Assembly (NCBI GenBank): GCA_050012355.1
Contig: JBEKHI010000160.1
Location: 1 to 16,772, forward strand
Length of the DNA stretch: 16,772 nucleotides
Reading direction: 5' to 3'
Source of the DNA: JBEKHI01 sp050012355
GTDB lineage: Bacteria; Actinomycetota; Actinomycetes; Streptosporangiales; Streptosporangiaceae
Shown here: one piece after another, positions 1-6,909 of the stretch
Layout: the number at the start of each line of letters is the position of its first letter
Numbering within the stretch: the stretch's first letter is position 1
Notes under the pieces: model-generated
Database searches by the model: none
Seen by the model: the letters and a program-made list of their open reading frames with translations, nothing else
What the model was told of the DNA's origin: nothing
Translations under genes and position numbers: made by a program

Positions 1-572
1 CCCTCGGTGAGCTCAAGCTCGAGGCCGAAGGTGTTGGACTCCTCGACGGTGATGACGCCTTCCTTGCCGACCTTGTCCATGGCCTCGGCGATCATCTCGC
101 CGATCGCCGGGTCGCCGGCCGAAATGGACGCGGTGGAGGCAATCTGCTCCTTGGTCTCCACGTCCTTGGCGAGCAGCGACAGCTGCTCGCTCACTGCCTC
201 GACGGCCGCTTCGATGCCGCGCTTGAGCGACATCGGGTTGGCACCGGCGGCGACGTTGCGCAGACCCTCGCGAACGAGCGCCTGGGCGAGCACGGTCGCC
301 GTCGTCGTGCCGTCACCGGCAACGTCGTCGGTCTTCTTGGCTACTTCCTTGACTAGCTCAGCACCGATCTTCTCCCACGGGTCCTCGAGCTCGATCTCCT
401 TGGCGATGGACACGCCATCGTTGGTGATCGTGGGGGCGCCCCACTTCTTCTCGAGAACCACGTTCCGGCCCTTCGGGCCGAGGGTTACCTTCACGGCGTC
501 GGCGAGCTGATTCATGCCGCGCTCGAGGCCGCGCCGGGCGTCCTCGTCAAACGCGATCATTTTCGCTGCCAT
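1..572 (-). CDS. groEL: 60 kDa chaperonin GroEL, N-terminal part (cut by window edge)
   Basis: This is the large chaperonin subunit, which forms the tetradecameric cytosolic folding chamber and hydrolyses ATP. About 190 of roughly 540 residues are visible; the rest lies beyond base 1. The product starts MAAKMIAFDEDARRGLERG. It keeps the nucleotide-site signatures LGPKGRNV (about 31-38), TNDGVSIAKEI with D52, and GDGTTTATVLAQ with the catalytic Asp at 87, as in E. coli numbering. The ATG at 572 is preceded by GGAG and GGAGG stretches 5 to 12 bases upstream. No groES lies immediately upstream, so this is a stand-alone groEL copy, as the second copy is in many actinobacteria. Two CIRCE operators sit 120-180 bp upstream, which points to HrcA repression. 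Identity is very secure; which paralogue it is, is inference. Confidence 0.97.
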   Translation of the reverse strand, partial: MAAKMIAFDEDARRGLERGMNQLADAVKVTLGPKGRNVVLEKKWGAPTITNDGVSIAKEIELEDPWEKIGAELVKEVAKKTDDVAGDGTTTATVLAQALVREGLRNVAAGANPMSLKRGIEAAVEAVSEQLSLLAKDVETKEQIASTASISAGDPAIGEMIAEAMDKVGKEGVITVEESNTFGLELELTE

Positions 573-692
573 TTGGCTCCAGTCCTCCGTGGCTACGTGC
601 GGACCGGCCGACGCCCGCGACGGACGACGCTACCCGGGGCAGTCCCTTCCTGCCTCGCGGGTCACGCCTCATCGCCCGATCCCGCCGTATGG

Positions 693-719
693 CTAGCACT
701 CTCATACCGAGAGTGCCAA
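693..719 (-). promoter_or_regulatory. CIRCE operator, groEL-proximal copy
   Basis: Inverted repeat with arms CTAGCACTC and GAGTGCCAA separated by 9 bases, on the plus strand. This fits the CIRCE consensus TTAGCACTC-N9-GAGTGCTAA except for one base in each arm. CIRCE is the binding site of the heat-shock repressor HrcA. It lies about 120 bp upstream of the groEL start, with a second copy 8 bp further away. On the groEL strand its TTGGCA could double as a -35 box, so repressor binding would cover the promoter; that part is inference. Confidence 0.92.
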
Positions 720-727
720 CGTCATGT

Positions 728-754
728 TTAGCACTCTCGGCCCGAGAGTGCAAA
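728..754 (-). promoter_or_regulatory. CIRCE operator, groEL-distal copy
   Basis: Second CIRCE element: TTAGCACTC, 9-base spacer, GAGTGCAAA on the plus strand, matching the HrcA consensus in the whole left arm and in seven of nine bases of the right arm. On the groEL strand it contains TTGCAC followed 17 bases later by TAAACA, a possible promoter overlapping the operator. The two copies are centred 35 bp apart, roughly three helical turns, which would allow cooperative binding on one DNA face. Confidence 0.92.
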
Positions 755-812
755 CAGGAGGGTTGTATCCCGTGATCCTGGCCCTGTGCTCGCTGCGCGC
801 CTTTGGCTCGGG

Positions 813-2069
813 TTAGGACCCGACCGCCTCGTTGAACGCCTCGAGCGTGGGCTTGATGGCCGACGGCACCGTGACCGAGGGCGCGATCGCGTCCAGGGTC
901 TTCAGCCCGTCGCCGGAGTTGATGATCACGGTCTCCGCCTCCGGGTCGAGCTGACCCGACGCCAGCAGCTTGCGCAGCACCGCCACGGTCACTCCGCCCG
1001 CCGTCTCGCCGAAGATCCCCTCGGTCCGCGCGAGCAGCTCGATGCCCTCGACGACCTCGGCGTCCGCCACGTCGGCGACGGCGCCGTTCGTCCGGCGCAC
1101 CACGTCGAGCACGTACGGGCCGTCCGCCGGGTTACCGATGGCGAGGGACTTGGCGATGGTGTCCGGGCGCACCGGCTTGACCGCGTCCCATCCGTTCGCG
1201 AACGCCTGGGAGACCGGCGAGCACCCGCTCGCCTGGGCGCCGAACACCCGCCACGGCTTGTCCTCAACCAGCCCGAGCGAGGCGAACTCGCTGAACCCCT
1301 TGTCGATCTTGACCAGCTGGGCACCGGAGGCGATCGGCACCACGATCTGGTCGGGCAGCCGCCAGCCGAGCTGCTCGGCGATCTCGAAGCCGAGGGTCTT
1401 GGAACCCTCCGCGTAGTACGGCCGGACGTTCACGTTCACGAAGGCCCAGTCCTCGTGCTCACCGGCTAGCTCAGAGGCCAGCCGGTTGACGTCGTCGTAG
1501 TTCCCGTCGACGGTTACGAAGGTGCCGCCGTATATCGCCGTGGTCAGGATCTTCTGCAGTTCCAGGTTGGCGGGAATCAGCACCACGGAACGGATACCGG
1601 CCCGGCTAGCGGCTGCCGCGACGGCGTTCGCGAGGTTGCCGGTCGAGGGGCAGGCCAGCACCTTGAAGCCCATCTCCTGGGCGGCGGCCAGCGCCACCGC
1701 CACCACCCGGTCCTTGAACGAGTGCGTGGGGTTGCCCCGGTCGTCCTTTATCCACAGGGAGCGCATTCCGAGCGACCGGGCGAGCGTGTCGGCGCGCCAC
1801 AGCTTGGTATAGCCGGGCTCGGTGGTGAGCCGGCTGGTGATGTCGGCGGGGACCGGCAGCAGCTGCGCGTAGCGCCAGATGCTCAACGGCCCGGATTCGA
1901 TGTCTTCTCTGGTCAGCCGCGGGAAGTCGTAAGAGACCTCCAGCGGACCGAAACACTCGGCGCAGGCGTAGAACGGGCCGAGTTCGGAGGTGCTGCCGCA
2001 CTCACGGCAGGAAAGTCCGGTCGCGTTACCGAGCTGAAGGCTGGATGATGTCACTGCGTTGGACGACAC
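813..2069 (-). CDS. thrC: Threonine synthase
   Basis: PLP-dependent fold-type II enzyme converting O-phosphohomoserine to threonine in the cytosol. From the N-terminus: a zinc-ribbon-like segment with two Cys pairs (CREC and CAEC), as in plant-type threonine synthases; the PLP lysine in NPTHSFKDRVV; the phosphate-binding loop CPSTGNLANAVAAAA; and a C-terminal SGDGLKTLDAI stretch. The open frame extends to about 2225, but that part codes through the SAM riboswitch, so it is untranslated leader. I chose the GTG at 2069 because GCGAGG lies 9 bases upstream; a GTG at 2054 is the alternative. The predicted length of 418 residues is normal. The gene is transcribed towards groEL, with a 240-bp gap that holds the CIRCE sites. 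Expression should respond to S-adenosylmethionine through the leader. Confidence 0.95.
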   Translation of the reverse strand: MSSNAVTSSSLQLGNATGLSCRECGSTSELGPFYACAECFGPLEVSYDFPRLTREDIESGPLSIWRYAQLLPVPADITSRLTTEPGYTKLWRADTLARSLGMRSLWIKDDRGNPTHSFKDRVVAVALAAAQEMGFKVLACPSTGNLANAVAAAASRAGIRSVVLIPANLELQKILTTAIYGGTFVTVDGNYDDVNRLASELAGEHEDWAFVNVNVRPYYAEGSKTLGFEIAEQLGWRLPDQIVVPIASGAQLVKIDKGFSEFASLGLVEDKPWRVFGAQASGCSPVSQAFANGWDAVKPVRPDTIAKSLAIGNPADGPYVLDVVRRTNGAVADVADAEVVEGIELLARTEGIFGETAGGVTVAVLRKLLASGQLDPEAETVIINSGDGLKTLDAIAPSVTVPSAIKPTLEAFNEAVGS

Positions 2070-2087
2070 TGGGCGAGGCCTCGCTAG

Positions 2088-2221
2088 CCATCTTTCCCGT
2101 GGCCACCTTGACCACAGGCCGGAATTGGCACCTTCACGGGCTTGCCTCGCCTGACTGAGGTTTGCGTCTACGTGTGGTTGCCGGGGCTTCGCAGGGCCGT
2201 TCCCTCCACCCCTCTGGATGA
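2088..2221 (-). promoter_or_regulatory. SAM-I (S-box) riboswitch in the thrC leader
   Basis: Read on the minus strand, the leader contains the conserved S-box blocks in the right order. These are CATCCAGAGGGGTGGAGGGA, GGCCCTGCGAAGCCCCGGCA followed by ACC, GGTGCCAATTCC, and a closing GAAAGATGG. The end segments TCATC and GATGG can pair as helix P1. Spacing is that of a single SAM-I aptamer. The aptamer ends about 19 bases before the GTG at 2069. The segment between contains GCGAGGCCTCGC, a self-complementary block covering the probable ribosome-binding site. No U-rich terminator is visible, so translational control is more likely than transcription termination (inference). SAM-I is preferred over SAM-IV because the aptamer core matches the classic S-box pattern. 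Confidence 0.92.
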
Positions 2222-2223
2222 GC

Positions 2224-2229
2224 AATATG
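2224..2229 (-). promoter_or_regulatory. thrC: Possible -10 box of the thrC transcript
   Basis: On the minus strand CATATT lies 2 bases upstream of the riboswitch 5' strand, so transcription would start at or just inside the first paired bases. No convincing -35 box is seen. Position rather than sequence quality is the main support. Confidence 0.35.
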
Positions 2230-2298
2230 AAGTTGTGCTAACCACTTTAACTCATCGTTTCCGCCTAGCCTCGTCCGGGGCGACGCACGGCTTTCAAC

Positions 2299-2304
2299 TA
2301 ACCT
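2299..2304 (+). promoter_or_regulatory. otsA: -10 box of a leaderless promoter for the trehalose-phosphate synthase gene
   Basis: TAACCT matches the actinobacterial -10 pattern TANNNT and ends exactly 7 bases before the ATG at 2312, so the predicted transcript begins at the A of ATG. No Shine-Dalgarno sequence is present, in agreement with leaderless translation. The -35 region is not recognisable. Confidence 0.6.
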
Positions 2305-2311
2305 GCTGCCC

Positions 2312-3751
2312 ATGAGTCAACAGGTTCTCGTCGCCTCCAACCGCGGCCCGCTGTCCTTCCGGTTCGCCGAGGACGGCTCGCTGAGCGCCAAGCGGGGCGG
2401 TGGCGGGATGGTGTCCGCGCTGACCTCCGGGCTAGGCTCGGCCGCCAGAATCTCGGACGACCCCGACGTGCTGTGGGTCTGCGCCGCCATGTCGGACGCG
2501 GATCGGGCCGCCGCGGCTGACGGCATTCAGGACGGGGAGCCGCCGGTAAAGATGCTGGACATCCCGGCCGATGTCTTCGACCAGGCCTACAACGGCATCG
2601 CGAACTCGGTGCTGTGGTTCGTCCACCACATGCTGTTCGACACACCCAACCAGCCGCGCTTCGGGCCGAAGTTCCGCGGCGAGTGGAACTCCTACCTGGC
2701 CTATAACGAGGCATTCGCCGACGCGCTCGCCGCCGGCTACCAGCCGGGCGGACGGGTGCTCGTCCAGGATTACCACCTGACGCTCGCCCCGCGGCTGCTC
2801 CGCGACCACCGGCCGGACGCCAGGATCGCGCACTTCTCGCACAGCCCGTGGGCACCGCCTGAGTACTACCGGATGCTGCCGGACGACGTCGCGGCGGCCG
2901 TCTGCGACGGGATCCTCGGCGCCGATCACGCGGGGTTCCTGTCCGGGAAATGGAGCGCGTCGTTCTTGGACTGCTGTGAATCCGTGCTGGGTGCGAAGGT
3001 GCAACGGCAGGCCGACGGCTCGGGTCTGGTTACCTATCGTGATCGGGTCACCGAGGTGGCTGTCCACCCGCTCGGTGTAGCGGTCGCCGAGCTGCGCGAG
3101 CGCGGCAACGAAGCCGACGTGAACGCGCAGGTCGCGCAGATCCTCGGGGTTACCGGCGGCCGAAAGCTGATCGTCCGGGTGGACCGCACCGAGCTGTCGA
3201 AGAACATCGTCCGCGGCCTGGAGGCTTTCCGCGAGCTGATCGTGACCTACCCGGAGTGGCGCGAGCGCGTGACGCACGTGGCATTCGCCTACCCGTCGCG
3301 CTCGGGGCTGGCCGAGTACCGCGCCTACACCGAGACTGTGCGGGAGGTCGCCGCGTCGATCAACGCCGAGTTCGGCACGCCGGACTGGGAACCGGTACTG
3401 CTGGAGGTCAAGGACGACTACTCGCGTTCGCTGGCCGCGTACCGGGTCGCCGACGTGCTGCTCGCGAACCCGATCAGGGACGGCATGAACCTGGTCGCGG
3501 AGGAGGGCCCGGTGCTCAGCGACCGAGGCTGCGCGCTGGTGCTGTCCCGCGAGGCGGGAGCGGCCAGCGTATTCGGCGGCGACGCGCTGCTGGTCAACCC
3601 CTACGACATCACGATGACCGCGCAGGCCCTTCGCGAGGCCCTTGAGATGCCGGAAGACGAGCGCCGCCGACGCTGCCAATCCATCGCCACTACCGCCGAG
3701 TCGCTAGCCCCCAAACACTGGGTAGCCGCCCAGCTAAACGCCCTCGCCTAG
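2312..3751 (+). CDS. otsA: Trehalose-6-phosphate synthase (GT20 family)
   Basis: Glycosyltransferase family 20 enzyme joining a nucleotide-activated glucose to glucose 6-phosphate, giving trehalose 6-phosphate in the cytosol. The 479-residue length fits OtsA. Visible signatures are the N-terminal VASNRGP (7-13) and RGGGGMVSAL loop, VQDYHL (151-156), HFSHSPW (174-180) in place of the usual HxPFP, the donor-site pair R292/K297 in RVDRTELSKN, and NPIRDGMNLVAEE near the C-terminus. The ATG has no ribosome-binding site but a -10 box 7 bases upstream. A phosphatase gene (otsB) lies 0.4 kb downstream, which supports the OtsA/OtsB pathway. The TELSKN and HSPW variants differ from E. coli OtsA. From the literature, some actinobacterial OtsA enzymes use GDP-glucose, so the donor here is uncertain. 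A non-trehalose GT20 role is possible but less likely given otsB. Confidence 0.92.
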   Translation: MSQQVLVASNRGPLSFRFAEDGSLSAKRGGGGMVSALTSGLGSAARISDDPDVLWVCAAMSDADRAAAADGIQDGEPPVKMLDIPADVFDQAYNGIANSVLWFVHHMLFDTPNQPRFGPKFRGEWNSYLAYNEAFADALAAGYQPGGRVLVQDYHLTLAPRLLRDHRPDARIAHFSHSPWAPPEYYRMLPDDVAAAVCDGILGADHAGFLSGKWSASFLDCCESVLGAKVQRQADGSGLVTYRDRVTEVAVHPLGVAVAELRERGNEADVNAQVAQILGVTGGRKLIVRVDRTELSKNIVRGLEAFRELIVTYPEWRERVTHVAFAYPSRSGLAEYRAYTETVREVAASINAEFGTPDWEPVLLEVKDDYSRSLAAYRVADVLLANPIRDGMNLVAEEGPVLSDRGCALVLSREAGAASVFGGDALLVNPYDITMTAQALREALEMPEDERRRRCQSIATTAESLAPKHWVAAQLNALA

Positions 3752-3756
3752 CCCGG

Positions 3757-3792
3757 CCCAAGGGCAGCGATGAGTCATCGAGGCCCCTTGGG
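3757..3792 (+). terminator. Two-tier stem-loop after otsA
   Basis: CCCAAGGG (3757-3764) pairs with CCCTTGGG (3785-3792), and inside it CGATG pairs with CATCG around an AGT loop. It begins 6 bases after the otsA stop codon and has no T-tract, as is common in high-GC genomes. It may end the otsA transcript, leaving DUF3263-otsB to its own promoter. Confidence 0.5.
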
Positions 3793-3841
3793 GCGGACCG
3801 CCCAGGGCTGAACCCTCCTGGAAACCGGCCAGCTGGGCGCA

Positions 3842-3847
3842 TAGGCT
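3842..3847 (+). promoter_or_regulatory. -10 box of a leaderless promoter for the DUF3263-otsB pair
   Basis: TAGGCT fits TANNNT and stands exactly 7 bases before the ATG at 3855, the same geometry as upstream of otsA. There is no ribosome-binding site before that ATG. It implies a separate transcript for DUF3263 and otsB. Confidence 0.6.
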
Positions 3848-3854
3848 AGGCCGC

Positions 3855-4136
3855 ATGGGAGGTCCGGTTGGTGAGGGAGACACCGCGGGGCTGTCCGAGC
3901 TTGACATGCGGATCCTCGCTTTCGAGCGCCGTGGGTGGCGGTCACCCGGCGCGAAGGAACAGTCGATCGCCGACATACTCGGCATGCCCTCCACCCGCTA
4001 CTACCAGCTGCTCAACGAGCTGATCGACCGGCCAGCGGCGCTACGGTTCGACCCGGTGCTGGTCAAGCGGCTCCGCGCGCAGCGGGCCCGCCGTCAGCGG
4101 ATGCGCTCGCCGCAGTCCGGAGGCCGCCAGTCATGA
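3855..4136 (+). CDS. DUF3263 family small protein, probably DNA-binding
   Basis: A 93-residue protein recognisable as DUF3263 from LSELDMRILAFERRGW followed by KEQSIADILGMPSTRYYQLL and ELIDRPAALRFDPVLVKRLR. The middle segment reads like a helix-turn-helix, in which an AIADxLG-type helix is followed by a recognition helix SxTRYYQLLN. The C-terminus is very basic (RAQRARRQRMR). No experimental function for the family is known to me; a regulatory or nucleoid-associated role is inference. It overlaps otsB by ATGA, so the two are translationally coupled. A DUF3263 gene between otsA and otsB is, to my knowledge, a recurring actinobacterial arrangement, which suggests a role connected with trehalose synthesis. 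Confidence 0.88.
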   Translation: MGGPVGEGDTAGLSELDMRILAFERRGWRSPGAKEQSIADILGMPSTRYYQLLNELIDRPAALRFDPVLVKRLRAQRARRQRMRSPQSGGRQS

Positions 4137-4942
4137 GCGGACTACCCGCCACCGTCGAGGGCAAGGCCGCCATCGATGCCCTTATCGGCGAGCCAGAATC
4201 GGGCCTGATCGCGTCGGACTTCGACGGGACGCTCTCGCCGATTGTCTCCGAGCCAAGTGCGGCCCGGCCTCAGCCGGGCGCGATCGAGGTCTTGACCAGG
4301 CTGGCGGCCGCGGTCGGGACGGTCGCGGTCGTGACCGGTCGTCCAGCGCTCCAGGCGATCGAGGTCGGCGGTCTCGACGCGGTCCCCGGCATCATCGTGC
4401 TCGGCCAGTACGGGGCGCAGCGCTGGGAGCGGGGCTCGCTGACGGCCGCCCCGGCCCCGCCGGGCGTCGAGATCGTCCGCGCCGAGCTACCCGGCGTGCT
4501 CTCCGACGCCCCGGCGGGAACCAGGATCGAGGACAAGGGCACCGCGCTGGCCGTGCACACCCGCCAGGCCCCCGACCCGCAAGGCACGCTGGAGGCGCTC
4601 CGCCCCGCGCTGGAGAGACTCGCCAAGGAGGCGGGCCTGGTCGCCGAGCCAGGCCGGTTCGTGCTCGAGTTGCGCCCGCCAGGAACCGACAAGGGGACAG
4701 CGCTGCGGGAACTCGTGGGAGAAAGGCACGCTCGTTCTGTTATCTATTGTGGTGACGATCTCGGAGACCTCGCCGCCTTCGCGGCGATCAGGGAACTACG
4801 GCGAGAGGGAATTCCCGGCTGCGCCGTGTGCAGCGCGAGCCCGGAAGCGGCGCGAGTGGCGCGAGCCGCCGATCTGGTGACCGACGGGCCCGCGGGAATT
4901 GTCGCGTTCCTAGAAAGGCTAGCCTCCAGGCTTCGCGCGTGA
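4133..4942 (+). CDS. otsB: Trehalose-6-phosphate phosphatase
   Basis: HAD-superfamily phosphatase removing phosphate from trehalose 6-phosphate to give trehalose. All four HAD motifs are visible: SDFDGTLSPI with nucleophile D29 and D31 (motif I), VVTGR (motif II), the lysine of GTDKGTALREL (motif III), and YCGDDLGDLAAF (motif IV). The 269-residue length is typical of OtsB. The ATG at 4133 overlaps the TGA of the DUF3263 gene, with GGAGG at 4119-4123 nine bases upstream. An open frame continues upstream to about 3935, but that stretch overlaps the DUF3263 gene and is not expected to be translated. It completes the OtsA-OtsB pathway with the synthase at 2312-3751. Confidence 0.95.
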   Translation: MSGLPATVEGKAAIDALIGEPESGLIASDFDGTLSPIVSEPSAARPQPGAIEVLTRLAAAVGTVAVVTGRPALQAIEVGGLDAVPGIIVLGQYGAQRWERGSLTAAPAPPGVEIVRAELPGVLSDAPAGTRIEDKGTALAVHTRQAPDPQGTLEALRPALERLAKEAGLVAEPGRFVLELRPPGTDKGTALRELVGERHARSVIYCGDDLGDLAAFAAIRELRREGIPGCAVCSASPEAARVARAADLVTDGPAGIVAFLERLASRLRA

Positions 4943-5040
4943 CAGCATAGGGGTCGCGAGTAAGCGCGCCAAGGGGAGAGGGCTGGTCACGCTCATCGCG
5001 ATTCCGGAATGGTCCCGCCCGGAGGAGAAAGCTGACCGAC

Positions 5041-6759
5041 GTGTCCGCGCGACTGTCTCGTGGCAAGCTACTGCCACTCGCGGCTGGACTCGCTGTCGTG
5101 GCGATGTCGGCTATTGCCGTGCCCGCGGCCGCGAGCACTCCCTGGTGGCTGAACCGGCTGAACATGGCGGCGGCGTGGCAGTATTCACGCGGCGCCGGCG
5201 TCACGGTGGCCGTGCTGTCCACCGGAGTGGATGGCAGCCTCGTGCACGGGGTCACCACCGGACCGGATTCCAGTGATTCCGGCAGGCATGCGGGCGGGCA
5301 GTTCTGGGGCATAGAGGGGACCGGGGTCGCCAGTCTCATAGCTAGCGTCGCCCCGGACGTAAAAATCCTGTCGCTTCGCGTAACGCTGGAATACAACGAC
5401 TCGCTGAATTCGGATCCCGCCATCACCCGGCGTTTGCCGAACTCGATCGCGTCCGGCATAAATTACGCGGTCACCCACGGCGCGCAGGTGATAGACCTTC
5501 CACTCGACCCGGGCACCCTGGGGCTGAACGCCGCGGGCCAGCGCAGCAGCGATCCCGCGGCGGCCGGCGGAAGCGCCGCCGAGGCCGCCGCCGTCAAGAA
5601 CGCGATCACGCGCGGGGCGGTGCTGGTCGCACCGGCTGGCGACAACGGCGCCAGCGGGGATTCTGTGACCTACCCGGCGTCCTATCCGGGCGTGATCGCG
5701 GTGGGCGCCCTAACCCAATCCGGCAGCGTGGCGTCGTATTCCAGCCGGCGGTCGTACGTCGCGCTGCTGGCGCCGGGCAGCGGGCTGACGGTCCCGACGC
5801 CGCCGAGCGGTACCACGACGCTGAGCACCACCGACAACGCCGCCGCGATGGTCTCCGGAATCGCGGCACTGATCAGGGCCCGGTATCCGCAGCTGAGCGT
5901 CGCCCAAGTGACGCGGGCGCTGGAGAACGGCGCCTCCGGCTCCGCTACGCGAAGACTGGCGGACGCGGCGGGCGCGCTGCGGTCCGCGGCGCAGCTGACG
6001 TCCGCCGCCTCTCCCGCGCCAAAGCCGTCCCCTCGTAACCGGACCGAACGAGAGCAGGCAGTAGTGACCGCCTCGGGAGCCCTGGCTGACTCGGTGATCC
6101 GCGACGCGGTGCTGGCCCTTGGCGTGCTGATCGTCGTTATAGGCGCGATCCTGCTCGTCGCGCGTGCACGCGCTGAACCTGGCCAACGGGGTCTACGCGC
6201 GGTAGCCGGCCTGCGCAGCGCGCCGCGCGGCAGCCACGCGCGCCGTGCCCGGGTAACCGAGGAGCCGTCCGAATCGTACGGCGGACGGCGCAGCCGGCCG
6301 GGAGAACCTGTCGGTTCCGGCTCGCTGGGGCTGCCGCCGCCCACGAGACGTCCTGGCGGGGCTTCGGGTGGGCAAGAAGGCCGTCCTGCGCTCGCGCCAG
6401 TGCCGAGGACGCTGCGGCGTGCTGTTAGCCGTGGGAACGCCCGGCCTCCGTGGGAACCGGCTCCGGCACCCGCCGGGGCTAACGGGACCAATCCCTTCGA
6501 CGATGATTCCCCCGGCCCTAGTGCGTACCGCTCGACGACTCCGCAGCCGCCCGGCGGGCGCCCGTTCGCGCCACCGGCGCTCCCGCTCCCGTCAGTACGG
6601 GAGCCGCTCAGCCTGCCGCCCGCTTTTCCCGATCCCGAGCCCTACGCGGCGGCACCGATACCGACGGACCTGCCGGACTGGTCGCACTGGAACCCGCACG
6701 CCATCACCGACAGCTTCCCGGCGATCCCGCCCGATCCAGACAACGACAGCCGACCATAA
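5041..6759 (+). CDS. Secreted membrane-anchored subtilase-fold protein with dead catalytic triad (mycosin-like pseudoprotease)
   Basis: A 572-residue protein with the layout of a mycosin (S8 protease of type VII secretion). It has a signal peptide (basic RLSRGK, hydrophobic 10-31, cleavage near AAAS-T), a subtilisin-like domain (about 35-315), a linker, a TM helix (about 355-374) and a 198-residue cytoplasmic tail rich in Pro, Arg and Gly. The fold is shown by VAVLSTGVDG (56-65), EGTGVASLIA (92-101), VAPAGDNG (196-203), YPASYPGVIAVGA and NAAAMVSGIAALI. Every catalytic position is changed: Asp of DTGV is S60, His of HGT is E92, and Ser of GTSMA falls at D265. The oxyanion Asn region is also altered (GDNG). 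No esx or ecc genes are visible in this window. The GTG start has GGAGGAG at 5021-5027. Likely role: a binding or scaffold protein at the membrane (inference). Confidence 0.85.
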   Translation: MSARLSRGKLLPLAAGLAVVAMSAIAVPAAASTPWWLNRLNMAAAWQYSRGAGVTVAVLSTGVDGSLVHGVTTGPDSSDSGRHAGGQFWGIEGTGVASLIASVAPDVKILSLRVTLEYNDSLNSDPAITRRLPNSIASGINYAVTHGAQVIDLPLDPGTLGLNAAGQRSSDPAAAGGSAAEAAAVKNAITRGAVLVAPAGDNGASGDSVTYPASYPGVIAVGALTQSGSVASYSSRRSYVALLAPGSGLTVPTPPSGTTTLSTTDNAAAMVSGIAALIRARYPQLSVAQVTRALENGASGSATRRLADAAGALRSAAQLTSAASPAPKPSPRNRTEREQAVVTASGALADSVIRDAVLALGVLIVVIGAILLVARARAEPGQRGLRAVAGLRSAPRGSHARRARVTEEPSESYGGRRSRPGEPVGSGSLGLPPPTRRPGGASGGQEGRPALAPVPRTLRRAVSRGNARPPWEPAPAPAGANGTNPFDDDSPGPSAYRSTTPQPPGGRPFAPPALPLPSVREPLSLPPAFPDPEPYAAAPIPTDLPDWSHWNPHAITDSFPAIPPDPDNDSRP

Positions 6760-6771
6760 CGCCGCGTTCCA

Positions 6772-6787
6772 TGTTTCCGCGGAAACA
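6772..6787. repeat. Perfect 16-bp palindrome resembling parS
   Basis: TGTTTCCGCGGAAACA reads the same on both strands. It lies 13 bases after the pseudoprotease stop. The outer TGTTTC and GAAACA arms are those of the ParB site parS (TGTTTCACGTGAAACA), but all four central bases differ. It could be a diverged parS, another regulator's operator or a short hairpin; sequence alone does not decide. Confidence 0.5.
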
Positions 6788-6806
6788 CTCTGCCGAGCGT
6801 TTCTGG

Positions 6807-6869
6807 GGTTGATGCCGCACTGATCCTGGTAGCTAATCTCCGCTAGCCGCGCTCGCCGAAGAGTGCGGG
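6807..6869. repeat. Degenerate copy of the GGTYGRTGC palindromic repeat
   Basis: The left arm GGTTGATGCCGCACTGA (6807-6823) matches the repeat consensus GGTYGRTGCYRCAYTA in all but one of its 16 positions. The right part AGAGTGCGGG (6860-6869) matches the corresponding block of the 7000-7059 copy. The rest has diverged, and the outer pairing arm is not preserved. Confidence 0.45.
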
Positions 6870-6909
6870 CGGGAAATATCTTTGTTCCAGTAGCTCACGG
6901 TGCCTGGCT

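Noticed and set aside
2070..2225. N-terminal extension of the threonine synthase frame
   Set aside because: These codons lie in the SAM riboswitch and its linker, show no family resemblance, and start at a TTG overlapping the probable -10 region.
2432..3679. 415-codon open frame antisense to otsA
   Set aside because: Arg/Val-rich translation without motifs; a typical mirror of a high-GC gene with strong codon bias.
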